This document shows positions 1 through 5,103 of a stretch of DNA of 5,103 bases, piece after piece. The position numbers and the translations under genes are program-made. The notes beneath the pieces were generated by a model. That model was not told where the DNA came from, ran no database searches, and worked only from the letters and a program-made list of their open reading frames with translations. How positions within the stretch are numbered: position 1 is the first letter of the stretch; the number at the start of each line of letters is the position of its first letter. Source of the stretch: Bacillota bacterium (GTDB lineage: Bacteria > Bacillota > Clostridia > Acetivibrionales > DSM-2933); assembly GCA_023441845.1 (NCBI GenBank), contig JAEZNF010000685.1:1-5103 (forward strand), written 5' to 3'.

Positions 1-734
1 GATTGCCTGAGGACACCATACATCTACATTTCACAGGTTCCGCCGGTCAAAGCTTCGGCGCCTTCGTACCGCGTGGTATTACACTTGAGCTGGAAGGAGA
101 TTCGAACGATTACATGGGTAAAGGTCTCTCGGGCGGAAAAATCATTGTCTATCCATCCAGGGAATCGACTTTTATTCCTGAGGAAAATATTATAATCGGC
201 AACGTTGCTTTTTATGGGGCTACAAGCGGAGAAGCATACATCCGCGGCATTGCTGGAGAACGTTTCTGTGTCAGGAACAGCGGCGTTAATGCAGTGGTTG
301 AAGGAGTCGGCGACCACGGCTGCGAATACATGACAGGCGGGAGAGTAGTTGTGCTCGGTTCAACCGGACGTAATTTTGCAGCAGGTATGTCAGGCGGTGT
401 TGCTTACATTTACGATGAGTCCGGCGATTTCCTTTCCAAAAAATGCAATATGGAGATGGTGGAAGCCGAATACCTTGACAATGAAAACGATATTAAAGAA
501 GTAAAGAATATGATAGAAAATCACATCAAATATACCGGAAGCAGTTATGCAAAGAGAATATTGGACAATTGGGAAGATACCTCTTCTAAATTTGTTAAGA
601 TTATACCTAAGGATTACAAACGTATGCTTCAGGCTATCAAAAAGGTTCAGGACTCCGGTCTTGCGGGCAGCGAAGCTCTTATGGCAGCATTTGAAGCCAA
701 TTACCGTGACACGGCAAGAGTCAGCGGCAATTAG
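1..734 (+). CDS. gltB: Glutamate synthase (NADPH) large subunit, C-terminal part (5' end outside window)
   Basis: This is the last 243 residues of the GOGAT alpha subunit, read in the frame beginning at base 3; the gene starts upstream of the window. The large subunit hydrolyses glutamine, channels the ammonia and makes glutamate from 2-oxoglutarate at FMN. Only the C-terminal GXGXG (glutamate synthase alpha) domain is visible. Glycine-rich turns of the right-handed beta-helix recur through fragment residues 20-140: [14 protein letters not shown] (32-45), [15 protein letters not shown] (72-86), [13 protein letters not shown] (101-113) and [14 protein letters not shown] (119-132). This domain is structural and links the glutaminase and synthase sites. 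The tail, with IPKDYKRML (201-209) and an [10 protein letters not shown] stretch near the end, is as expected for bacterial GltB. The stop is TAG at 732-734. The glutaminase and FMN/Fe-S parts cannot be judged. gltD follows in the same direction. Confidence 0.95.
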   Translation, partial: LPEDTIHLHFTGSAGQSFGAFVPRGITLELEGDSNDYMGKGLSGGKIIVYPSRESTFIPEENIIIGNVAFYGATSGEAYIRGIAGERFCVRNSGVNAVVEGVGDHGCEYMTGGRVVVLGSTGRNFAAGMSGGVAYIYDESGDFLSKKCNMEMVEAEYLDNENDIKEVKNMIENHIKYTGSSYAKRILDNWEDTSSKFVKIIPKDYKRMLQAIKKVQDSGLAGSEALMAAFEANYRDTARVSGN

Positions 735-759
735 AAGCACTTAATGCAATTATTTCGGC

Positions 760-777
760 GAATGTCATGTGACATTC
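760..777. promoter_or_regulatory. Perfect 8-bp inverted repeat in the gltB-gltD gap
   Basis: Seen directly: GAATGTCA (760-767), a two-base spacer TG, then TGACATTC (770-777), the exact reverse complement of the left arm. A second, outer pair TGCAAT (745-750) and ATTGCA (782-787) encloses it, so the transcript could form a long interrupted stem between the two cistrons. It could be an operator for a dimeric regulator, an RNA stem that stabilises or processes the gltBD mRNA, or an attenuator. There is no U-tract after it, so it is not a simple terminator. The function is inferred only; I do not recognise the site as belonging to a named regulator. Confidence 0.45.
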
Positions 778-819
778 CATTATTGCAGTAAAATCAAAAA
801 GATCTTTGTTGAATAAAAT

Positions 820-826
820 GGAGGAA
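820..826 (+). promoter_or_regulatory. Ribosome binding site of gltD
   Basis: GGAGGAA lies six bases before ATG 833. This decides the start: the in-frame upstream candidates TTG 806 and ATG 818 have no Shine-Dalgarno sequence in front of them, and ATG 818 itself overlaps this site. Confidence 0.85.
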
Positions 827-832
827 TTTGTT

Positions 833-2308
833 ATGGGTAAACCTACTGGATTTATGGAATATAAACGTGAGCTCCCCCCAGACCGTCCGCCTATGGATAG
901 GATTAAGGACTGGAATGAGTTTCACCTTAATACAACCGAAGATAAACAACGGATACAAGGAGCACGATGTATGGACTGCGGTATACCGTTCTGTCACTCG
1001 GGATTACTCTTTAGCGGTATGGCATCAGGCTGTCCTATTAATAACCTCATACCCGAATGGAACGATCTTATATACAGAGGGCAATGGAAAGAAGCTGTCG
1101 CAAGGCTTTTAAAAACCAACAACTTTCCGGAATTTACCGGACGCGTGTGTCCGGCCCCTTGCGAAGGTGCATGTACAGTGGGCATAAATGACCCTCAAAT
1201 CACCATTAAAGCTAACGAATGCGCTATCATAGACAAGGCATTTGAAAACGGTTGGATTGTACCTAATCCGCCATTAAAACGCACCGGTAAAAAAGTGGCT
1301 GTTATAGGCTCGGGACCCTCAGGGTTGGCATGTGCCGACGAATTGAACAAGGCCGGCCACAATGTAACCGTTTTTGAAAGAGCGGATAGGGCCGGAGGGC
1401 TTTTAATGTATGGTATCCCCAATATGAAACTTGACAAAAATGTAGTAACGCGCCGTGTAGACCTTATGAAGGAAGAAGGAGTAATTTTCAGGACAAATAC
1501 CGAGGTAGGCAAGGATTATCCTGCCGACCTGCTTCTTAAAGACTTTGATGCCGCAGTTCTTTGCGGAGGAGCTACCAAACCGCGTGATCTTCCGGCAGAA
1601 GGAAGACAGCTTCTAGGAATACACTTTGCAATGGAATTCCTGCGCGCCAACACAAAGAGCTTGCTCGACTCGGGCCTCACTGACGGCAGCAACATCTCCG
1701 CTACGGACAAGGATGTTATAATTATCGGGGGAGGCGACACCGGAACGGATTGCGTGGCAACCTCCATACGTCACGGCTGCAGAAGTGTTGTTCAACTCGA
1801 AATAATGCCGGAACCGCCGTCTGAGCGTCAGCCTAACAACCCATGGCCGGAATGGCCCAAAGTTCTTAAGGTTGATTACGGACAAGAAGAATCAATTGCT
1901 GTTTTCGGAAAAGATCCCCGTAAATACTGCATTACTACAAAGAAATTTGTCGGTGATGAAGAAGGCCGCTTAAAAGAAGTCCACACTGTAAAGATCGAAT
2001 GGAAAAAGGACGAAACAGGACGTTTTGTACCTGTTGAAATCCCCGGAACCGAGAAGGTATGGCCTGCACAGCTTGTACTGCTTGCAATGGGCTTTTTAGG
2101 ACCGGAAGATAATCTTTTAAAACAGCTTGATGTTGCACAGGACGTCCGCTCAAACGTTAATGCGGAATACGGCAAATTCAACACAAACGTTAAAGGAGTA
2201 TTTGCTGCAGGTGACATGAGAAGAGGACAGAGCCTTGTAGTATGGGCAATAAACGAAGGCAGGGGCGCTGCGCGCGAATGTGACAAATACCTTATGGCGA
2301 AGCTTTAA
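833..2308 (+). CDS. gltD: Glutamate synthase (NADPH) small subunit
   Basis: A complete 491-residue GOGAT beta subunit, normal length for the family. It takes electrons from NADPH onto FAD and passes them through iron-sulfur clusters to the large subunit, which makes glutamate from glutamine and 2-oxoglutarate in the cytoplasm. The N-terminus [13 protein letters not shown] is typical of GltD. Cysteines at 46, 49, 54 and 67, and at 106, 110 and 114, form the two cysteine-rich groups expected for [4Fe-4S] binding. The FAD Rossmann motif GSGPSG is at 159-164, the NADPH motif GGGDTG at 299-304, and the second FAD contact AAGD at 458-461 lies in the conserved block ending in WAINEGR (471-477). All key residues are present. 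It lies 98 bases after gltB in the same direction and is presumably cotranscribed. The start at ATG 833 is chosen for its GGAGGAA site. Related FAD/NADPH subunits exist in sulfide dehydrogenase (SudA) and NfnB-type enzymes, but the adjacent gltB settles the identity. Confidence 0.96.
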   Translation: MGKPTGFMEYKRELPPDRPPMDRIKDWNEFHLNTTEDKQRIQGARCMDCGIPFCHSGLLFSGMASGCPINNLIPEWNDLIYRGQWKEAVARLLKTNNFPEFTGRVCPAPCEGACTVGINDPQITIKANECAIIDKAFENGWIVPNPPLKRTGKKVAVIGSGPSGLACADELNKAGHNVTVFERADRAGGLLMYGIPNMKLDKNVVTRRVDLMKEEGVIFRTNTEVGKDYPADLLLKDFDAAVLCGGATKPRDLPAEGRQLLGIHFAMEFLRANTKSLLDSGLTDGSNISATDKDVIIIGGGDTGTDCVATSIRHGCRSVVQLEIMPEPPSERQPNNPWPEWPKVLKVDYGQEESIAVFGKDPRKYCITTKKFVGDEEGRLKEVHTVKIEWKKDETGRFVPVEIPGTEKVWPAQLVLLAMGFLGPEDNLLKQLDVAQDVRSNVNAEYGKFNTNVKGVFAAGDMRRGQSLVVWAINEGRGAARECDKYLMAKL

Positions 2309-2368
2309 GGTAAAGTAAATCAAACCTTAATTTTAAGGGACCGTTTCAAAATGCAGATTAACCGCTTT

Positions 2369-2424
2369 ACCTGGTGCTTTTGAACATTTTCAAAAGCATC
2401 AGGTCTTATATATTTTATCTTTTT
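2369..2424 (+). terminator. Intrinsic terminator of gltBD
   Basis: A 16-bp stem pairs 2369-2384 with 2389-2404 around a four-base loop CATT. All pairs are Watson-Crick except one G-T wobble (2374/2399). It is followed by a T-rich tract through 2424. It lies 60 bases after the gltD stop. On the minus strand the hairpin is followed by GTAAAGCGG, which is not U-rich, so it should work mainly rightward, though the stem could still protect the amidase mRNA end. The T-tract overlaps the stop codon of the convergent amidase gene. Confidence 0.8.
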
Positions 2425-3377
2425 GAATACACACTTACCAGAGCATTCGCAATTCCTTCCGCAATCTTTTTCTGGTACTCAGAGGTATTTAGAAGCCTGT
2501 CTTCTTCAGCATTTGACAAGAAACCCATTTCAACCAGTACAACCGGAACTTTTGCCCAATTAAACCCTGTCAAATCATTTCTTTCTATAATTCCTCTTGA
2601 TTTAGCACCTGTAGTGTCAACAAGACTCTTTAGAATGCTTTTGGATACATCTTTACTTTGTTTAAGCATATTTGTATCCTTGACGTACTCACTTCCGGGA
2701 ATCAAAACAGACACTCCTTTTACCGCGGGGTTATCACAGCCGTCCGCATGTATTCTGATAAATAAATCCGCACTACTCCGGTTAGCAATTTCAGCCCTTT
2801 CGATATTTCCCAAATCTACTTCACTGCTTTCCCTGGTCATCACTACCGTAGCCCCCAACTCTTCAAGCCTGCTTTTTAATAACTTTGATACCTTTAGATT
2901 TAATTCATGCTCCGGAATTTTTGTTAAAACACCAGATGCTCCTCCAGGGTCTTTTACTTTAAGCACACTGCTTCCAGGTGCGATTGGCTCCTTTTTCAAG
3001 CTGGCTTTCTTTTGATGTCCTGCATCAACACAAATAATCAAATTTTTTAAATTAATTCCTGCCTTATCAGTTTTGTTCTTCTTGTCCTCTGCAATTCCAT
3101 TCCCTCCGGTTCGTGGCACTTTCTCTTCCCTTCCCCTTGATACAGACTCAGCGCAGGTCGTACTTCCATTATTGGTTACCATGGGTTTTATTCCTGCTAC
3201 GGCAGCAGAAGCAACAGCATCGTTTTTTGAAAGTTCACCGGTACTTTCTATCTTTGACGGCAGTACCGAAGGACGTGTATCAGGTTCTCTATTTGTAGTA
3301 CCGCACCCATCCAGCAAAGCCGATAATAAAGCGGCACACAAAAACGATAATAAAAGCTTTTTCCTACAGGTAAACAT
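2415..3377 (-). CDS. Lipoprotein-type N-acetylmuramoyl-L-alanine amidase (Amidase_3)
   Basis: A 320-residue zinc amidase that cleaves the bond between N-acetylmuramic acid and L-alanine in peptidoglycan. Residues 1-24 form a signal peptide (basic CRKK, then a hydrophobic run) ending in LLDGC, so Cys25 is a probable lipidation site; Asp at -2 of the lipobox is uncommon. Residues 26-110 are a polar S/T/K/E-rich linker, probably a spacer placing the enzyme in the wall. The catalytic domain runs from about 112 to 320. Its family motifs are VDAGH (zinc ligand His121), IPEHELNL (zinc ligand Glu156), VVMTR (178-182), FIRIHADG (zinc ligand His210) and VLVEMGFLSN (catalytic Glu283). No SH3, LysM or CwlB-type repeats are fused. 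ATG 3377 is preferred over the in-frame ATG 3389 because GAGGTGG stands just before it. It resembles CwlD and other clostridial amidases, but sporulation versus growth use cannot be told. It is convergent with gltD and divergent from the GGDEF gene. Confidence 0.93.
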   Translation of the reverse strand: MFTCRKKLLLSFLCAALLSALLDGCGTTNREPDTRPSVLPSKIESTGELSKNDAVASAAVAGIKPMVTNNGSTTCAESVSRGREEKVPRTGGNGIAEDKKNKTDKAGINLKNLIICVDAGHQKKASLKKEPIAPGSSVLKVKDPGGASGVLTKIPEHELNLKVSKLLKSRLEELGATVVMTRESSEVDLGNIERAEIANRSSADLFIRIHADGCDNPAVKGVSVLIPGSEYVKDTNMLKQSKDVSKSILKSLVDTTGAKSRGIIERNDLTGFNWAKVPVVLVEMGFLSNAEEDRLLNTSEYQKKIAEGIANALVSVYSKR

Positions 3378-3380
3378 TTC

Positions 3381-3387
3381 CCACCTC
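3381..3387 (-). promoter_or_regulatory. Ribosome binding site of the amidase gene
   Basis: On the minus strand, GAGGTGG stands three bases before ATG 3377; its GAGG core is six bases away. The in-frame ATG 3389 has no such site upstream (an AT-rich stretch ending in CGACTGTA), and its own G begins this motif. This is why the shorter start is chosen. Confidence 0.7.
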
Positions 3388-3462
3388 ATTACAGTCGAAT
3401 TTGGTTTTACTTACTCTTATTAAAAACAATACCAGTATTTTCGCACAACTTCCATATGCATT

Positions 3463-3490
3463 GCAATACCAAGTATATAATATTTGTCCA
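3463..3490 (-). promoter_or_regulatory. Candidate promoter of the amidase gene
   Basis: Read on the minus strand: TGGACA (3490-3485, five of six to the -35 consensus), a 16-base spacer, then TATTGC (3468-3463, three of six) preceded by TGG, which gives an extended -10. This would give a leader of about 75 bases. A rival -10, TATACT (3477-3472), lies nearby with a weak -35 (TTATGA). The region is AT-rich, so chance matches are likely, and a sporulation sigma factor cannot be excluded. Confidence 0.3.
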
Positions 3491-3522
3491 CATTTCATAA
3501 TTTTATATCAACATAATCTTTA

Positions 3523-3564
3523 AGTGGCCCGTAAAGTTTAAAAGTTATAGATATGCAGGCCACT
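3523..3564. repeat. GC-armed inverted repeat with 28-base loop
   Basis: AGTGGCC (3523-3529) and GGCCACT (3558-3564) are perfect reverse complements separated by 28 AT-rich bases. The GC-rich arms stand out in very AT-rich DNA. Neither side has a U-tract that would make it a plain terminator. It lies upstream of both divergent promoters, so it might be a binding site for a regulator, a small RNA stem or a remnant of an element. The function is unknown. Confidence 0.4.
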
Positions 3565-3655
3565 AACAAAGGAAGTACGTTTATAAAATCTTTAAGTAAA
3601 GTAAAGAATGATATTTTACAAAGTGCTAGTCCCGTTACCTTTTTCATAATTATTA

Positions 3656-3684
3656 TTTCAAAATTTTGTCGCTTCTGTTATAAT
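3656..3684 (+). promoter_or_regulatory. Extended -10 promoter for the GGDEF/HD gene
   Basis: A perfect TATAAT (3679-3684) preceded by TGT (3676-3678) gives a full extended -10 element. Seventeen bases upstream is a weak -35, TTTCAA (3656-3661, three of six). Extended -10 promoters tolerate poor -35 boxes. Transcription would start near 3691, giving a leader of about 200 bases before GTG 3894. Confidence 0.55.
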
Positions 3685-3690
3685 AAGATT

Positions 3691-3893
3691 GTAATGGATA
3701 AAGCAAATAGCTATTAACAAACTTTTACTTTTAGCAATACCTTTATTCAAAATCCCCTAGGTAAGAACGCATTTCCACTTTTGGTTCTGTAGCGTTTTAA
3801 AGGCTTTACCTTTGAAGCAGTTGCTTTTAGAGCATATTTAAACTGGTTATGATTCGCTACTTAGTATATTAATTTAGTTGGAGGCTGTAGAAA
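3691..3893 (+). promoter_or_regulatory. Long leader with alternative RNA pairings (candidate cis-regulatory RNA)
   Basis: From the predicted transcription start to the GTG. Pairings read by eye fall into two exclusive sets. Set A: AGGTAA (3759-3764) with TTACCT (3806-3811), continued by GAACGC (3765-3770) with GCGTTT (3792-3797). Set B: GTAGCG (3789-3794) with CGCTAC (3855-3860), enclosing a nine-pair hairpin 3795-3803/3809-3817 that includes two wobbles; a small AAGC/GCTT hairpin (3815-3818/3823-3826) can form in its place. Bases 3792-3797 and 3806-3811 are used in both sets. I found no match to c-di-GMP-I, c-di-GMP-II or T-box core motifs. Whether it is a real switch is inference. Confidence 0.3.
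3880..3884 (+). promoter_or_regulatory. Ribosome binding site of the GGDEF/HD gene
   Basis: GGAGG with a nine-base spacer to GTG 3894. An in-frame TAG at 3888-3890 excludes any earlier start, so this site fixes a GTG start. Confidence 0.8.
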
Positions 3894-5103
3894 GTGGTTT
3901 TTATAAAAAATCTATTATCCTTATTTAAAAATCGTTTCAAAACAATAACTGTTAACCATCTCAATAGTAAATACAAAAGAATTGAATTATCTTTATGCCT
4001 GCTGGTCAATCTTTTTCTTGTTACGCTTATCCAAACACAGAAGCTGTCAAACGATATGAAGGGTCTTGTTTCCCAATTCCAGGCATTTTTAGCAATTTTC
4101 ATTGCCTATCGGTTTAGCTATTTTGGCTTTATATTGGAAGCACTGCTTTGCCTATCCGTGGCATACAATATTATCGACCAGTTTATGAGATACCGCACAA
4201 CAAACTTTGTAATTGCCCTTACTGTTCAGGTTTCAACAATAATTATTTCATGGCTTGCAGCAGTACTTTCAAACAGGCAGGAAACTCAGAAAAACAAGCT
4301 GCACTCCCTTGCCATAACCGATGAACTGACAGATGTATATAATGTGAGACATTTTCATACGACCCTCTCGGAAGAAATTGAACTTGCCCGGAAATCCGGT
4401 AAATCCATAGGCCTTATTATGGTGGATATAGATAATTTTAAAATGTTCAATGATATATATGGCCATGACTGCGGTGATGATATTTTAAAGCTTACCGCAC
4501 AAACACTTAGAAACAATTTAAATAAGAACGAAATTCTCTTCAGGTTTGGAGGTGACGAGTTTGCCATAATACTTATAGATTCCAATAAAAATAAAATGGA
4601 GCAAGCAGCTAACCGAATCAAAAAGGACTTTCAGGAAAATAAAAACATTAAAAGCAAGTGTAATATTTTTAGTGAAGTAACCTTATCAATGGGTTTATCC
4701 GGGTATCCAGACCTGTGCCGCAATAAGGATGAGCTTATATATCAGGCAGATATGGCCCTTTATCACTCAAAGAATTTAACCAAAAACAGCGTACACTTTT
4801 ATCAGGATGTAATACTTCAAATACGCAAGAATATAAGTTCGGATAATCAGCAGCTCATAGGCATTTTCAAGGGATTACTCGGTACCATATCTGCAAAAGA
4901 CAAGTATACCCACGGCCATTGTGAACGTGTTTCCCAATATGCCGTCCTTATTGGTGAAGCAATGGGCTTGAGTCTTAAAGATATCACTATTTTGCAGTAT
5001 TCCGGGTTACTACACGATATAGGCAAAATAGAAATCCCCAAGACAATACTGAATAAAAGCGGGGCGCTCACGGACGAGGAGTATGAAAGCATCCAGATGC
5101 ATC
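3894..5103 (+). CDS. Membrane diguanylate cyclase with HD-GYP-like domain (3' end outside window)
   Basis: An open frame of 403 codons from GTG 3894 to the window edge with no stop. Residues 1-30 are basic, then hydrophobic blocks lie at about 31-47, 63-95 (long enough to cross twice) and 104-125. An even number of crossings would keep the output domains in the cytoplasm. No known sensor domain is recognised. A GGDEF domain spans about 140-305: DELTDVYN (143-150), VDIDNFK (177-183, metal ligand Asp178), NDIYGHDCGDD (186-196) and an intact GGDEF (219-223). It should make c-di-GMP from two GTP. The inhibitory I-site position, five residues before GGDEF, reads NKNE instead of RxxD. From about 320 an HD domain follows: THGHCERV (339-346), HDIGKIEIP (374-382) and a C-terminal MH, all as in HD-GYP c-di-GMP phosphodiesterases, but the GYP motif would lie past the edge. 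Alternatives are a plain HD domain or a domain with only one active half. It is preceded by its own promoter and a long leader. Confidence 0.93.
   Translation, partial: MVFIKNLLSLFKNRFKTITVNHLNSKYKRIELSLCLLVNLFLVTLIQTQKLSNDMKGLVSQFQAFLAIFIAYRFSYFGFILEALLCLSVAYNIIDQFMRYRTTNFVIALTVQVSTIIISWLAAVLSNRQETQKNKLHSLAITDELTDVYNVRHFHTTLSEEIELARKSGKSIGLIMVDIDNFKMFNDIYGHDCGDDILKLTAQTLRNNLNKNEILFRFGGDEFAIILIDSNKNKMEQAANRIKKDFQENKNIKSKCNIFSEVTLSMGLSGYPDLCRNKDELIYQADMALYHSKNLTKNSVHFYQDVILQIRKNISSDNQQLIGIFKGLLGTISAKDKYTHGHCERVSQYAVLIGEAMGLSLKDITILQYSGLLHDIGKIEIPKTILNKSGALTDEEYESIQMH

Larger units (their letters stand above)
3390..3893. other. Divergent intergenic region between amidase and GGDEF/HD gene
   Basis: About 500 AT-rich bases without a credible gene. 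Moving rightward it holds a small palindrome AATAC-CA-GTATT (3428-3439), the candidate amidase promoter (3463-3490), a GC-armed inverted repeat (3523-3564), two copies of the 11-mer AATCTTTAAGT (3515-3525 and 3587-3597), an extended -10 promoter for the rightward gene (3656-3684) and its long leader (about 3691-3893). The longest plus-strand small frame noticed (3553-3717, 54 codons) has no ribosome binding site and is crossed by the promoter. Confidence 0.8.

Noticed and set aside
806..832. Longer gltD reading frame from TTG 806 or ATG 818
   Set aside because: Neither has a Shine-Dalgarno sequence; GGAGGAA at 820-826 points to ATG 833, and the resulting N-terminus fits GltD.
1876..2286. 136-codon minus-strand open frame
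   Set aside because: Shadow of the conserved C-terminal half of gltD; its composition is not protein-like and no family is recognised.
2325..2338. Palindrome CCTTAA-TT-TTAAGG just after gltD, as a terminator
   Set aside because: A short stem of mostly A-T pairs, a two-base loop and no T-tract; the 16-bp hairpin downstream is a far better terminator.
2374..3015. 213-codon plus-strand open frame opposite the amidase
   Set aside because: It is antisense to a gene with all Amidase_3 motifs, has no ribosome binding site and starts within the gltBD terminator hairpin.
3553..3717. 54-codon plus-strand small frame from ATG 3553
   Set aside because: No ribosome binding site, and the extended -10 promoter lies inside it; probably chance in AT-rich DNA.
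3691..3893. Known c-di-GMP riboswitch or T-box in the GGDEF gene leader
   Set aside because: Expected from the gene's role, but I could not find the conserved core segments of either c-di-GMP class or the T-box tRNA-binding motif.
3869..4102. 77-codon minus-strand frame near the GGDEF gene start
   Set aside because: It overlaps the N-terminal membrane region of the well-supported plus-strand gene and shows no motif of its own.
1..5103. CRISPR array, tRNA/rRNA gene, insertion sequence or transposase
   Set aside because: No regularly spaced repeats, no cloverleaf or rRNA-like segment, and no transposase-like coding frame seen on either strand.

Overview
The window reads as a chromosomal segment of a low-GC Gram-positive bacterium, most likely a clostridium. 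The support is strong GGAGG-type ribosome binding sites, AT-rich intergenic DNA, a lipoprotein-type amidase and a membrane GGDEF/HD signalling protein. A relative of Ruminiclostridium or Acetivibrio is my guess from the protein style and was not searched. Nothing here looks like a mobile element, CRISPR array, prophage or defence island.

Layout. Positions 1-734 hold the 3' end of gltB (glutamate synthase large subunit), followed after about 100 bases by a complete gltD (833-2308, small subunit). Together they make NADPH-dependent glutamate synthase (GOGAT), the nitrogen-assimilation enzyme working with glutamine synthetase. The gap between them carries an 18-base palindrome. A strong hairpin with a U-rich tail (2369-2424) ends the gltBD transcript. 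Facing it on the minus strand is a complete N-acetylmuramoyl-L-alanine amidase gene (2415-3377) with a lipoprotein signal peptide and a long linker before the catalytic domain. Its U-rich terminator tail overlaps the amidase stop codon, so the two transcription units converge with almost no spacing.

An intergenic region of about 500 bases (3390-3893) then separates the amidase from a divergently transcribed plus-strand gene. This region contains a GC-armed inverted repeat, a candidate promoter for the amidase, a good extended -10 promoter for the rightward gene, and a leader of about 200 bases that can be drawn in two competing folds. The rightward gene starts with GTG at 3894 and stays open to the window edge. 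It encodes a membrane protein with a GGDEF diguanylate cyclase domain followed by an HD-GYP-like phosphodiesterase domain that is cut off by the window.

The three transcription units (nitrogen assimilation, cell-wall hydrolysis, c-di-GMP signalling) show no clear functional link; they look like ordinary neighbours. The most interesting unexplained parts are the long leader of the c-di-GMP gene and the gltB-gltD palindrome.
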